Below the pieces are notes generated by a model that made no database searches, was not told where the DNA came from, and was given only the letters and a program-made list of their open reading frames with translations. A stretch of 64,000 nucleotides of DNA, from assembly GCF_024139115.2 (NCBI RefSeq), contig NC_085141.1, forward strand, positions 132,989,822 through 133,053,821, in the 5' to 3' direction. Below, one piece after another: positions 44,601 to 51,671 of the stretch; positions within the stretch are counted from its first letter, which is position 1; the number at the start of each line of letters is the position of its first letter. Source of the stretch: Armigeres subalbatus. Lineage: Eukaryota; Arthropoda; Insecta; Diptera; Culicidae. Position numbers and translations under genes: made by a program.

Positions 44601-46322
44601 CTCGCTGAAAGCAAGATAATCATAAGAAACAGTTTAAACTTATGATTGGTACCCTCAATCAAATATAATAATAACGTTGTCTTTTCTTTTCTTACAGTTC
44701 TCAGGAAAGAATCTCTTCAATGAACGATCGGATGAAAAGTGAACGTGGAGGCAACTACAAAAGTGAGTAATCACCAATTAATCAATGCCATATGCTGACT
44801 CGATTTAATTAATATTTCGATACACATTACACTTAATCCCGAAGAAAATTCAAATAAGATTCCTTTTCCGATTTTGGCAACACGACCGGAATTCAATGCT
44901 ACAAAAATTGGGGAAAAATTAAAAAAAAAAACAGTTCGGTTCTAATATTAAAACTATGTACATATAACATGTACTACAGATCATATGGAGTATATGCACA
45001 GGAGTTGGACGTCATAATCATTTTTTCAAATCAATAGTTTTTCGAAACCATCCAGATTCCCAAACAACTGGGCAGAATTTGGGCCCGATTAATTGCTTCT
45101 TGCTTTCTGCATCCTGTTTGAAGTTTGTATGGGAATTCCTTTTCTTTCAGAATCATCCAGAGTGTTGCTAGGTAGAAAATATATCCACTACCACTACATG
45201 AGAAATAACTAGAAAAGCTATTATAATTAGAAAGGAAAACGTTAAATTTGTAGGTGGCAATAAAAATAGTTGCCACAAATTAACTAGGTGGATTAATCAG
45301 CTTATTTTCACATCATTTTGCTTTCAGTTACCCTAAAGCAACTTCTCACTTCTCAGTCACCTTATTTCTCTCAAAAAAAAAACCGGCGCAATACAATAAT
45401 AAATATCTACATTCTTGCCACTTTGCTGACAGGACTTAATCTCTTCCAAGTACTTTAAATATTATTAAGTGCTTTCCTGAGTCGCTTTTTATCTCTTTTT
45501 ACGCCTCAATGATGAAAGCATAAAACCTTCATTCGCACCCTACCACCTACGATGGGTTTAGTACCGCTCGTGACTTGGTTCCCTTTCAACAACTTTCTTC
45601 ACAAATGTGGTCCTTTCCTCTGAGGAACGTAATATTCATTCTCCCTTTTAAGCCGCTTCAGCTCTTTTGCGTATATTACCATATGTTGAATACTGTCGCA
45701 CACGACCGAACCGTTTTATTTTGCTCGAGCGCATCATCTACCAACAGAGTGATAATAATTGCAACCGCTTCTCCGTTTGATCTTTTTTGCAGAAGATGCC
45801 GAAACAACAAACTCGGCATCGATGACGCCGACATCGTCAGTGTTGACAGGTCAGTCGCTTTCCCCCGGATCCGCCGGTAGCACAGGAGGGACTCCAACCG
45901 CAAACAGTTCTGGTGGTTCCAGTGGCCTCGGCGTTTCCAGTGCCTTCCAATCATCGCTGGTTAGCTCTGCGTCGACAGTTGCCGGCCTCTCGCCGTATGC
46001 CATCAGCCCCCACAGTAATCCAACCATGCTGGCGCAACCGTACGGTACCGAATCAAGCGGCTTCGGACCCATCTATCATCACCATCACCATCATCATCAC
46101 GGCCATAATCCACTGTCGACACATCACGGATCGTACGTGAGCTCATTCGACAAGTACGACAAGTACAAAATGGCTCCGCCGACGCCACCGCATCATTCGA
46201 GCCATGCGAATGCGGCGAGCGGTTATACTGGTCACTATCAAGGGTTCTACGGCACTACAACCGGAGGTCATCACCAACTTATGAGACAAAACAACGGTTG
46301 CATAGACTATGTTCAAAGATGA
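11497..46322 (+). CDS. org-1: org-1 / TBX1-class T-box transcription factor, five 3' exons
   Basis: Nuclear DNA-binding protein; Drosophila org-1 and vertebrate TBX1 specify muscle and pharyngeal/visceral mesoderm fates (established). Exons: 11497-11653, 11841-12044, 31120-31187, 44698-44762 and 45793-46322. All introns are GT-AG, and the phases (2 | 0 | 0 | 2 | 1) join without a break. The T-box part reads [35 protein letters not shown] / [30 protein letters not shown] / [15 protein letters not shown]. The [22 protein letters not shown] block is characteristic of the TBX1/org-1 subfamily rather than omb, mid/H15 or Doc. The C-terminus is Ser/Gly- and His-rich, ending CIDYVQR. The first half of the T-box is upstream of the window. 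Unusual features are the Asn/His insertion in the T-box and a hexamerin gene within an intron. Confidence 0.88.
11841..12044 (+). CDS. org-1: org-1 exon (T-box with Asn/His insertion)
   Basis: The acceptor is AACAG ending at 11840 and the donor GTAAGT starts at 12045; phase 0 at both ends, 68 codons. It encodes [15 protein letters not shown], then a variable low-complexity segment with runs of Asn and His, then [21 protein letters not shown]. The low-complexity part lies where T-box proteins have a variable loop. Confidence 0.88.
12045..13820. other. org-1 intron, 5' part, no gene
   Basis: This is the start of the 19.1-kb intron (12045-31119). No coding feature is recognised. Bases 13430-13800 are strongly AT-rich with A-rich runs. 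Confidence 0.5.
13821..14364 (+). pseudogene. RTE copy 2 (family A), left half
   Basis: It is 5'-truncated at the segment matching 4731 of copy 1 and runs through the reverse-transcriptase fingers ([30 protein letters not shown]) to [10 protein letters not shown]. There it is cut by the LTR element at 14365. The rest of the same copy resumes at 24254. Small indels break the frame near 13880 and 13960. Confidence 0.85.
14365..15792 (+). repeat. 5' LTR (1,428 bp)
   Basis: Starts TGTTACG and ends CACAACA. It contains a poly(A) signal AATAAA at about 15694 followed by a GT-rich tract, placing the R/U5 border near 15715. Within it a roughly 169-bp unit is imperfectly duplicated (about 14845-15013 and 15014-15152). 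Each unit starts with a short intron-like segment (GTAAGA to TTAATGCAG), and a third intron-like segment follows at 15153-15220. Confidence 0.92.
15794..15810 (+). promoter_or_regulatory. Primer binding site candidate
   Basis: TGGCGCCCAACAAAACG directly follows the 5' LTR with a one-base spacer. TGG is the expected complement of a tRNA 3' CCA end. The rest resembles lysine- or serine-type primer sites, but the tRNA cannot be assigned by eye. Confidence 0.7.
15948..17949 (+). pseudogene. gag of the Ty3/gypsy element, disrupted
   Basis: The N-terminal frame (15948-about 17080) encodes a helical, charged region ending in a capsid-like segment ([18 protein letters not shown]). The downstream part is in another frame from about 17083 ([16 protein letters not shown], then a zinc-knuckle tail). 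At the junction the middle of the capsid homology seems missing, so a small deletion with frameshift is more likely than a simple indel. The nucleocapsid has one canonical knuckle ([14 protein letters not shown]) and a second with Phe where the zinc-binding His should be ([14 protein letters not shown], Phe codon 17884-17886). The stop is at 17947-17949. Confidence 0.85.
17907..21035 (+). pseudogene. pol of the Ty3/gypsy element (PR-RT-RH-IN) with one internal stop
   Basis: One frame runs through the polyprotein except for a TAA at 18426-18428. Protease: LLDSGAN with the catalytic DSG at 18099-18107. Reverse transcriptase: [40 protein letters not shown] and the YLDD box at 18996-19007. RNase [35 protein letters not shown]. 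Integrase: an HHCC zinc-binding region (GAHLGF to CETCKASK) and a DDE core ([25 protein letters not shown]). The C-terminus has [16 protein letters not shown]. The frame is reached from gag by a -1 shift. The nonsense codon between protease and RT would prevent a full Gag-Pol. Confidence 0.92.
17922..17928 (+). promoter_or_regulatory. -1 ribosomal frameshift slippery heptamer G GGA AAC
   Basis: The heptamer fits X XXY YYZ in the gag frame (codons GGA 17923-17925 and AAC 17926-17928). It lies 21 bases before the gag stop, and the -1 frame reached is that of pol. It is the expected device for making Gag-Pol in this element; a downstream stem or pseudoknot was not established. Confidence 0.7.
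21036..22819 (+). other. 3' non-coding region of the LTR element
   Basis: No env-like ORF. Three related segments share GGGAGAYTGGAACYCTGAA followed by GGAGGCYCCARRTRCCA (about 21484-21535, 21751-21795 and 21849-21895). A 16-bp perfect hairpin at 22759-22801 lies just before the 3' LTR. A clear polypurine tract is not seen; the bases before the LTR are GGTGAGGTTG. Confidence 0.6.
22820..24253 (+). repeat. 3' LTR (1,434 bp)
   Basis: Virtually identical to the 5' LTR; the 6-bp length difference equals the longer A run at 23093-23106 (14 versus 8 A). Confidence 0.93.
24254..24960 (+). pseudogene. RTE copy 2 (family A), right half
   Basis: It resumes after the LTR element with the CCTT duplication and continues through [21 protein letters not shown], then shows the same [11 protein letters not shown] jump as copy 1, so it also lacks the catalytic DD box. 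The thumb/C-terminal part follows ([49 protein letters not shown]). A deletion near 24860 and stops end the frame. The element ends near 24960 in AAATAAGTAAG-type repeats. Confidence 0.85.
25058..25165 (+). repeat. Degraded tRNA-derived SINE head (candidate)
   Basis: GCTTCGTGGCCGTGCGGTTA at about 25066 has the form of a tRNA 5' half with an A-box-like TGGCCGTGCGGTTAGCG. A B box is not preserved downstream. The residual SINE reading is an inference from that half alone. Confidence 0.4.
25179..25527. mobile_element. hAT-type MITE, 349 bp, perfect 8-bp TSD
   Basis: The termini are CAGTGGTGCTCA and its inverted counterpart TGAGCACCACTG. They are flanked on both sides by ATCTAGAG (25171-25178 and 25528-25535). 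The 8-bp duplication and CAGTGGTG ends are typical of hAT elements. The interior has extended inverted homology (the AAATATATC/GATATATTT region) and no ORF. Confidence 0.85.
25596..28462 (+). pseudogene. RTE-like non-LTR retrotransposon (family B), near full length, degenerate
   Basis: A 5' leader is followed by an endonuclease start at about 25745 ([30 protein letters not shown]), [23 protein letters not shown] and [10 protein letters not shown]. The linker, and an RT at 26690-27870 ([32 protein letters not shown], catalytic [10 protein letters not shown]), come next. The C-terminal region has [22 protein letters not shown] and, after an inserted [19 protein letters not shown]. Numerous stops and frameshifts (for example near 25915, 26160, 26430, 27018 and 27760) make it a pseudogene. 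The exact clade of this APE-RT family is uncertain. Confidence 0.8.
28015..28212. mobile_element. Tc1/mariner-type MITE, 198 bp, TA duplication
   Basis: The ends CACCCGATTCT and AGAATCGGGTG are exact inverted repeats, flanked by TA at 28013-28014 and 28213-28214. It sits inside the C-terminal coding part of the family B copy, so it inserted later. Inside, ACACGG/CCGTGT words next to T and A runs form further inverted homology. A sister copy is at 57869-58000. Confidence 0.85.
28463..28900 (+). other. Possible solo-LTR or LTR-like fragment with promoter motifs
   Basis: A segment beginning near TGTATAGAAGTC carries TATAAATA at about 28553, CTCAGTTCG 20 bp on and AATAAA at about 28582, the compact promoter/poly(A) arrangement of small LTRs. 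No matching partner LTR, CA end with target duplication or internal domain is seen, so the call is tentative. Confidence 0.3.
29348..29588. mobile_element. Foldback MITE with internal duplication
   Basis: The left arm (TTTATGCCAAATGTATTAGA, CTGGTGTTATCTCGAG) and the inverted right arm (GAGATAACACCAGATCACGA, TCTAAGATATTCGGCATAAA) form a hairpin-like element. A 26-bp segment containing GTATTAGAAATGCATGAAACGC is tandemly duplicated in the left arm. A related half-copy lies at 29217-29272. Confidence 0.55.
29786..30395 (-). pseudogene. RTE-like family B fragment, reverse transcriptase remnant
   Basis: Read on the minus strand, pieces of the family B RT appear in order in shifting frames: the region corresponding to [12 protein letters not shown], then the RPLED/EYQA block, FKAAYDS-like sequence, and [17 protein letters not shown] with [12 protein letters not shown]. 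Many frameshifts mean it is an old remnant. Confidence 0.7.
30396..31119. other. org-1 intron, 3' end, no gene
   Basis: No coding feature; it ends with the acceptor TTTTCTTGACAG before the 31120 exon. Confidence 0.6.
31120..31187 (+). CDS. org-1: org-1 exon (end of T-box)
   Basis: A 68-nt exon between CAG (31117-31119) and the donor GTAAGT at 31188. It encodes [20 protein letters not shown] and three further residues, ending with two bases of a codon. This is the DNA-contacting C-terminal helix of the T-box. Confidence 0.88.
31188..33430. other. org-1 intron 4, 5' part; no gene seen
   Basis: AT-rich, with no recognisable protein, RNA gene or transposon ends. The open frames at 33018-33332 (minus) show no domain. 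Confidence 0.5.
33431..33436 (-). terminator. Hexamerin poly(A) signal candidate
   Basis: AATAAA on the minus strand, about 108 bp downstream of the hexamerin stop codon. Confidence 0.6.
33544..35634 (-). CDS. Hexamerin (arylphorin-like larval storage protein), intronless, complete
   Basis: A 696-residue protein. Hexamerins are made by the larval fat body, secreted into haemolymph as hexamers and reused as an amino-acid store at metamorphosis (established). An 18-residue signal peptide ([18 protein letters not shown]) is followed by the hemocyanin N, M and C domains (about 30-150, 155-430 and 440-690). Family motifs include [90 protein letters not shown] and [11 protein letters not shown]. 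Tyr and Phe are very frequent while Met is modest, so it is arylphorin-like rather than Met-rich. Copper-ligand histidines of hemocyanins are not preserved, as is normal for hexamerins. Length is typical of the family. It is antisense and wholly inside org-1 intron 4. I cannot decide between Hex-1 and Hex-2 subgroups. Confidence 0.93.
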   Translation of the reverse strand: MRLLAFFVLTATITVVSADVAPNTSQVKYVGKEWLQRQKKLLLLFRHLYQKDWNPQFVAFANNFDVKKNFHLYDNEDAAREFWTYYEHGMLPKGEVFSVLNQVHREQAVALFHLFYYAKEWETFYKTAVWARYYMNEEMFVYALTVAITHRQDLAGFILPAPYEILPQQYKMQGYYGMKKDDEAYTGIVTSNYTGWYVHTNPEQKISYFTEDIGFNTYYYYFHINYPFWMGGKEYGLYKDRRGELYLYEHQQILARYYLERLSNDLGPIRKLSWYWPVKNGYNPDLHYYNGQPFPSRDNYYFVNQESNYYHIQLIDDYEHRIREVIDRGFLLKSDGKMINFSTPEAIDYLGNLIQSNPDSNDSRYFKYLSMFSRMILGASVKPVESHKEIPSVLEHFESALRDPVFYQIYKRIIQYYHQFKSHLPAYTYEELYFPGIKIDDVSVDKLVTYFDRFEVDITNAVDIKPEPYDEAKFIDFGEIDYQQDPIAIKAHTTRLNHKPFTYRISVTAVKAVKSIIRVFIGPKYDESESQYWLNENRQNYYELDYFAYDLALGKSVITRNSLSFNGYVKDHTSFYELYKRVALGYEGAEKFPLNMSKSHCGFPNRLMLPKGKKGGMPFKLFFIISPYHAPEIPQYTGFDPAVSCGVGSGARYFDKLPFGYPFDRKIDETYFHVPNMFFEDVMIFHEKEEDINGVV
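35642..35677 (-). promoter_or_regulatory. Hexamerin core promoter (TATA box and initiator)
   Basis: On the minus strand CATAAAAGC (35677-35669) is a TATA box, and TCAGT (35646-35642) matches the arthropod initiator about 31 bases downstream of it. The +1 A would be 35644, leaving a 5' leader of only about 10 nt before the ATG at 35634. Confidence 0.7.
35689..35720 (-). promoter_or_regulatory. Candidate fat-body regulatory sites (GATA, C/EBP-like)
   Basis: Two GATA-type sites (TGATAA at 35694-35689 minus; GATAAG at 35701-35706 plus) and an ATTGCAAC word just beyond them lie 45-75 bp upstream of the predicted start. GATA and C/EBP sites are common in insect fat-body promoters; function here is inferred. 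Confidence 0.4.
35750..36289. other. Upstream region of the hexamerin gene, no gene
   Basis: Nothing coding recognised; a further GATAAG lies at about 35803. Confidence 0.4.
36290..37115 (-). pseudogene. RTE-like family B fragment, RT palm to C-terminus
   Basis: Minus strand. It begins within the RT palm (the [19 protein letters not shown] block, [16 protein letters not shown] with a damaged catalytic box), then [57 protein letters not shown] and C-terminal debris. It is 5'-truncated and frameshifted. It is closer to the 48.6- and 59.8-kb copies than to its neighbour at 37255. Confidence 0.75.
37255..39284 (-). pseudogene. RTE-like family B fragment, endonuclease to RT, degenerate
   Basis: Minus strand, distinct from the adjacent fragment. 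The endonuclease half is intact over about 270 codons (39230 down to 38375: [66 protein letters not shown]), with a linker [10 protein letters not shown]. The frame then breaks. The RT with [15 protein letters not shown] and the catalytic [10 protein letters not shown] appears at 37723-37255, ending at [10 protein letters not shown]. The 5' edge carries a 35-bp direct repeat (39182-39216 and 39249-39283). Confidence 0.75.
39285..41342. other. org-1 intron 4, no gene seen
   Basis: AT-rich. An inverted pair around 39440-39610 (AGGTAAAATACCAAA with TTTGGTATTTTACCT) looks like a MITE of about 180 bp: 39433-39447 is the exact reverse complement of 39592-39606. Otherwise nothing recognised. Confidence 0.45.
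41343..41525. mobile_element. Harbinger-type MITE, 183 bp, TTA duplication
   Basis: The ends AGGTTCCCCCA and TGGGGGAGCCT are flanked by TTA (41340-41342 and 41526-41528), the 3-bp target of PIF/Harbinger elements. The interior is a GC-rich palindrome made of GCGACG/CGTCGC words. Confidence 0.7.
41755..43580. mobile_element. Large foldback element, about 800-bp arms, with a nested MITE
   Basis: The two arms are imperfect reverse complements: outer TTACATAACCAAGTAAATTC (left) against GAATTTACTTGGTTATGTAA (right), then the CTGCAATCCACCAATG block, GGGGAAAAAGGGGGATCCAT, TTTAGACAGAGGA and TGATTATGGCGCTT, in mirror order. The arms extend to about 42560 and from about 42770, so a MITE sits at the loop. 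A single-arm fragment of the family is at about 55095-55150. No long ORF and no clear target duplication. Confidence 0.75.
42565..42756. mobile_element. MITE, 192 bp, with about 55-bp terminal inverted repeats, TA duplication
   Basis: GGGGGAAAGACGG followed by TTTGGCAGGTTTTGTTCTAT and GGCAGGGGGG at the left is mirrored at the right. TA flanks it at 42563-42564 and 42757-42758, as in Tc1/mariner-type MITEs. It lies in the centre of the larger foldback element. Confidence 0.8.
43702..43911. mobile_element. Foldback MITE, 210 bp
   Basis: GAGTTAACCGCCAGAAATGT at the left and its imperfect reverse complement at the right, with GTATGGCGAAAGACATCTAA and AACTATTTGGTA mirrored inside. One arm and flank of the same family recur at 60885-61030, where homology continues past the right end (GCTCAAAGYAGGCGATTCAT). 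Confidence 0.65.
43912..44697. other. End of org-1 intron 4
   Basis: No gene seen. The acceptor has a strong pyrimidine tract (TCTTTTCTTTTCTTACAG) ending at 44697. Confidence 0.6.
44698..44762 (+). CDS. org-1: org-1 exon (post-T-box linker)
   Basis: A 65-nt exon between CAG (44695-44697) and the donor GTGAGT at 44763. It completes an Asp codon and encodes [20 protein letters not shown] plus Lys. Phase 2 entry and phase 1 exit match its neighbours. Confidence 0.82.
44763..45792. other. Last org-1 intron (1,030 bp)
   Basis: No gene seen. It ends with TTTTTTGCAG. Confidence 0.6.
45793..46322 (+). CDS. org-1: org-1 terminal coding exon
   Basis: Enters in phase 1 and runs 175 codons to the TGA at 46320-46322. 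It encodes a Ser/Thr/Gly-rich stretch, then [14 protein letters not shown], a run of eight His, [20 protein letters not shown] and the terminal CIDYVQR. Similar His-rich, Tyr-ending tails occur in TBX1-type proteins and are taken to be trans-regulatory (family knowledge). Confidence 0.88.
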
Positions 46323-48622
46323 AGCTTAATGCGCATATCGTGAAACCAGTATCGATTGTAAATAGTTCCGCCCAAAATACTAAGGTGATGTATTCAGTGT
46401 GTTTTAGTATGTAACAGTTAATTGTTTCAGTGGATTAATTTTACCAAAGATCTGAACCAAAGTGCCATAGGGTGTATGAAGTCGTGTAACTTATTGCCTT
46501 AGTCTAATATCTGTATCAATATATCTGATTTGAAAATCACATATGCGAACTGCATTAATCCGAAAGATCCCAACCAGAAGCAGGTACTTCATATCATAGA
46601 TCCCAAATTTATCTTATCGAAAACAAATGAATGAAATGAAAACGGACTCATCAATGTTTTGTTATTTTTCCAACAGTGAGCCGACATTTTACCTGAAAAA
46701 AGGAAAATTCAATCATGAGCATTGATAATTTGCTCGAAATATGTTTTTCGTGGGGTAACAAAGTCGTGAAATCTTCTTTGCTCTTTCTCTACTCTGAGGC
46801 AGTTGCCTACGGAGGAGTAATTTCACCGAACCACATCCTATTACTGCAGTTTGATTGACACTGATCCATAGCGGAACTAAACGTCAGTCGGACCGTATTC
46901 TGTTGAACTCACATCATCAGCTAGATGCCGCAGACTAATTTTGGTGTTTCGTTACACGTTTGGTGTTCTACAAACGCCGACGACCTTCCGACCGATATAC
47001 ACCCTCTACCGCCTTCATTCAGTCTCAGTGTGATCGCTTTTGTTGAGGAGACAGAGAACTTTACTCAAATGATCATCTTCAAATAAACATGCGTCTTCGC
47101 TTTCAAACCAATCAATTATAAATTTGACAGCACGTGCATTTTTTTTTCTATAGGAATATTGTTGATATTTTCACTGTCTTCATTGTCATATTCTAACAAC
47201 CTTTCACGGTTAACCGATACTTGACGTCGTATCAGTCACTGGTGTCACGGTTAAGGTAATAATCCGCCTCGAGTTAAAGACTGATTACCGGTCTAATTAC
47301 CGCGAATGAGATAATGAGGGGAATGCGTGTTGTTATGCGACCTAACACGACGGTACACGGATAGCGAGAATCAGACGAAAGGATTGAATGGTGAGGTAGG
47401 TAGGTAGGGTCAAATCTTGATCTAATATGCCGAGATTGAGCACATATATCGTTGTAAATCTTCATATATTGAATCAAAATTATGCCATTATGCCGGCTTG
47501 CTTACTTTTGGTTATTACGCCAAGAAGTCAAAAACAACAATAATTGTGCACAATCTCGAGCGAAATGAAATTTATGTTCGGCTAGTTTACTTAATCTTTG
47601 CTTTGGTGTGGATGCTTTTTCAGCCTATATAAGATTGGTGCATTATTCACTATAAATAAGTTTGTAAAAGCCGTAAGGTAGGCAATGTGCTGCTTCAAAT
47701 GTAGATCGTATGTTAAAATTGTCAAATGTAGATCGTATGTTATAATTCGTCATATTAAGTTTTCGTTATATTAATGAAAATTGTGAATTAAAAATGAATG
47801 CTAAAATAATGTGGCTGTTATCCGTTCATCTGATTGCGACAATAGGAAAGTCCATTGAGAAAACTACTTTATTGATCAAATAAAAAAACTTACACAGCTT
47901 GCCTGCTTAAAAACTGAGTCGAAGTGATTTTTCACGCAAGTTTATTTCCTTTATCAGTAAAAAAAAGGCCTAGCGTATCGTAACTATAATATGATTGTAC
48001 ACTTTTTAAAGTAACAGTGATAAATACCTCTCTTCAAAGCAATATCAATTCAATCGCTGAAATATTGATTAATTTGAGTGAAAAGTCAACGGTATATCCT
48101 AGGCTAACATTACCTCTTATTACCCTATATGTAGAGTTATTCGAACTCAAGATAAAAATGTATGCGAATGGAACGCCCGTAAGCATACTATTAAACATCG
48201 TGTTGTAAAAGATGATTCAAAATCGATATGAGCTTTGAATTGGGTCCTGAAGCCCTATCTAGTTTATGGTTGCAAACGATAGTACATTGGTTAAGAATAT
48301 ATGAACCGATCCAATTTAAATACTTACAACCTTACGACTTCACGGATCTCGCTATTTCCGCGAATTTGGCGCTGATGTACATCACGATTTTGGGGCTACG
48401 CGCGGATTCGGTGCGGATTAGGTTCAGATGAAAATTTAAAAAATAAAGTGCTAGATCTAAGGTTGTTTATTTAAAGATCTAGAAGGGCTATTAGGGCTAA
48501 GTCATGGTTTGAACCAAATGGCAGGCATCAGATGAGTCGTCAAAACAAAGTTCATATATTTCATTATAGAGACATGCTATAACTGCAAACTCTAGTTTAT
48601 ACGGAAGCTTAGTTCATTATCT
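46323..48622 (+). other. org-1 3' UTR and intergenic region
   Basis: No further gene is recognised. The best poly(A) signal is AATAAA at 47082-47087, giving a 3' UTR of about 760 bp if used. A 29-bp direct repeat (TCAAATGTAGATCGTATGTT core) occurs at about 47695-47720 and 47724-47744. Confidence 0.5.
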
Positions 48623-50750
48623 GCAAAGACCTAGGCGACGATTAAAGGATCACGATTGGAAGCTTGGAACATGGAACTGCAAGTCGTTAGGTTTCGCAGG
48701 TTGCGACAGGATGATCTACGATGAATTACATCCCCGCAACTTCGACGTCGTGGCGCTGCAGGAGATTTGCTGGTCAGGACAGAGAGTGTGGAAAAGCGGG
48801 CATCGAGCGGCTACCTTCTACCAAAGTTGTGGCACCACCAAAGAGCTGGGAACCGGCTTCATATTGCTTCATAGTTCTTCTCCGACATCACGAACGTCCG
48901 AACTTATCGCAGTGCGAATATTGAATCCGACCACTGCCTCGTTGCAGTAAGCCTGCGCTCAAAACTCTCGACGGTGTACAACGCGCGTCGAAGTCGGACG
49001 CCTCGGCTTAACATTGAGCGGCTACAAGACGATATAGACTAGCCCAAAAATACGCGCAGCAGCTGGAAGTGGCACTTCCTACGAAAGAGCAGCTAGGCGC
49101 AGCGTCTCTTGGAGATGGCTGGAGAGATATTCGATCCGCCATTGGAGGCACCGCAACCGCTGCACTTGGCACAGTGCCCCCGGATCAGAGAAACGACTGG
49201 TATGACGGCGAATGTGAGCAGTTAGTAGAAGAGAAGAATGCAGCATGGGCGAGATTGCTGCAACACCGCACGAGGGTGAACGAGGCACGATATAAACAGG
49301 CGCGGAACAGACAAAACTCGATTTTCCGGAGGAAAAAGCGTCAGCAGGAACACACGAAAGTTCTATGAGAAGTTGAACCGTTCACGTAAGGGCCACGTGC
49401 CACAGCCTGATATGTGTAAGGACATAAACGGAAACCTTCTAAAAAACGAGCGTGAGGTGATCCAAAGGTGGCGGCAGCACTACGAAGAGCACCTGAATGG
49501 TGATGTGGCAGACGAAGATGGCGGTATGGTGATGGACCTGGGGGACTAGCACCAATTGCAAGGGAGTTCGTGGGGCAGTACCAGGCGGGTTTTATGGGCG
49601 AACGCTCCACCACGGACCAGGTGTTCGCCATTCGCCAAGTACTGCATCTATTCATCGACTTCAAAGCCGCATATGATACAATCGATCGGGACCAGCTATG
49701 GCAGCTAATGCACGAACACGGATTTCCGGATAAACTGACACGGTTGATCAAAGCGACGATGGATCGGGTGATGTGCGTAATTCGAGTTTCAGGGACATTC
49801 TCGAGTCCCTTCGAAACCCACAGAGGGTTACGGCAAGGTGATGGTCTTTCGTGTCTGCTATTCAACATCGCTTTGGAAGGGGTAATACGAAGAGCAGGGA
49901 TTAACACGAGTGGTACAATTTTCAATAAGTCCGTCCAGCTATTTGGCTTCGCCGACGACATAGATATTATGGCACGTAACTTTGAGAAGATGGAGGAAGC
50001 CTACATCAGACTGAAGAAGGAAGCCAAGCGGATCGGACTAGTCATCAACACGTCGAAGACGAAGTACATGATAGGAAGAGGTTCAAGAGAAGACAATGTG
50101 AGCCACGTGACGAAATCGAGGTGGTAGAAGAATTTGTGTACTTGGGCTCCCTGGTGACTGCCGAAAATGATACCAGCAGAGAAATTCGGAGGCGCATAGT
50201 GGCTATGAATTGGAATATACTTTGGACTCCGCAAGACGCTCCGATCGAATAGAGTTCGCCGCCGTACCAAACTGACAATCTACAAAACGCTCATTAGACC
50301 GGTAGTCCTCTACGGACACGAGACCTGGACGATGCTCGTGGAGGACCAACGCGCACTTGGAGTTTTCGAAAGGAAAGTGCTGCGTACCATCTATGGTGGG
50401 ATGCAGATGGCGGACGGTACGTGGAGGAGGCGAATGAACCACGAGTTGCATGAGCTGCTGGGAGAACCATCCATCGTTCACACCGCGAAAATCGGACGAC
50501 TGCGGTGGGCCGGGCACGTAGCCAGAATGTCGGACAGTAACCCGGTGAAAATGGTTCTCGACAACGATCCGACGGGCACAAGAAGGCGAGGTGCGCAGCG
50601 GGCAAGGTGGATCGATCAGGTAGAAGATGACTTGCGGACCCTCCGTAGACTGCGTGGGTGGCGACGTGTAGCCATGGACCGAGCCGAATGGAGAAGACTT
50701 TTATATACCGCACAGGCCACTTCGGACCTAGTCTGAATAAATAATCATAA
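48623..50750 (+). mobile_element. RTE-like family B element, internally deleted, with 13-bp target duplication
   Basis: It is bounded by TAGTTCATTATCT on both sides (48610-48622 and 50751-50763). Endonuclease start at about 48655 (WKLGTWNCKSLG, DVVALQEICWSG), a deletion of most of the endonuclease near 48920, linker (NDWYDGECEQLVEEKNAAWA), another deletion at about 49550, then RT from EFVGQYQAGFMGERSTTDQ with [19 protein letters not shown] and catalytic FGFADDIDIM. The C-terminus has [34 protein letters not shown] and RARWIDQVEDDLRTLRRLRG. Tail AATAAATAATCATAA. The intact ends show that a deleted RNA may have been copied, or that deletions came later. Confidence 0.85.
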
Positions 50751-50934
50751 TAGTTCATTATCTTTCTAAAAACATCCTGGTTTCACATATGCTTAGTTTC
50801 ATCGAAAAAAAAATTAATAATTACATAACTTTGATTCGTACCATGGTTTGAACTAAATTCGTACCATGGTTTGAACTACTGTCAGCAGTTCCTAAATAAG
50901 TACTTATTATTGTGCCTTGCAACAAAATGACAAC

Positions 50935-51367
50935 CTAGGGGGGTCCCGTAGCGTAGTTGGCTACACGTTCGCCTTATAAGCGAATGGTCATAGGTTCGAT
51001 TCCCAGCCCCTCCGCCAAACCTTCGTCAGTCGCCAGCAGCGCAGTCCGTACGCTGGCGTTTGGGGAATGCCCCTCACCTCACGGCTGCCTGATGATGACT
51101 GACAAAACTGTTCTTCTCGGAGGCACTCCTCCAACGTACTTCGATTAATGGCAACCGAACAAAGCAACGATCACTGGATTCACCACATGGACAAATGAAC
51201 ACAATGGACACACGATGATATGGACTGGCAACGACAACAAAGACGAATTATGGACATCTAAAAATAGATTCTGTGTGGATTCTGTAGAGCAGAGTACCAC
51301 AGTAGATCACGGCACAGTAGCGGTTAAGAACACAGAGTGCCTACCAAATAAATATACGAATAAAAAA
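50935..51367 (+). mobile_element. Complete tRNA-derived SINE, 11-bp target duplication
   Basis: It is flanked by AAAATGACAAC (50924-50934 and 51368-51378). The head is tRNA-like: A box TAGCGTAGTTGG, D-stem TAGC/GCTA, anticodon stem TTCGC/GCGAA with loop CTTATAA (TAT, Ile-type) and B box GGTTCGATTCC. The T-stem and acceptor are imperfect, so it is not a working tRNA. A unique roughly 300-bp body and an A-rich tail (AATAAATATACGAATAAAA) follow. Transcription by RNA polymerase III from the A/B boxes and mobilisation by a LINE are the expected biology. Confidence 0.85.
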
Positions 51368-51671
51368 AAAATGACAACTTTTGTGATCATTTTCCAAGGC
51401 TCTCATAGATGTGAAAAATTTATCCGCAGTACAGATAACACGTGCTATCAAAGCATTCATCGCCACAATCCACCACGTGGTGGTCGAATTTTCAAAAATA
51501 TTAAAGTAGCTTTTTCCTGGAGGTATGTTTTTCTTAAGCGACAATATGGCGCTCATTTTTTGTTGCGATTAAAGGTAAGCGGAGTAGTAGATTTTTTTGT
51601 GAGCGGTACTGTACCATAGAGAACAGACATGGAAACTCGAACAAGATTTCATGCTTAACATGTGTAAACAG

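Noticed and set aside
50940..51016. A functional tRNA-Ile(TAT) gene
   Set aside because: A and B boxes and the anticodon stem are good, but the T-stem and acceptor are mismatched and the unit is embedded in a 433-bp SINE with target duplications and an A-rich tail.
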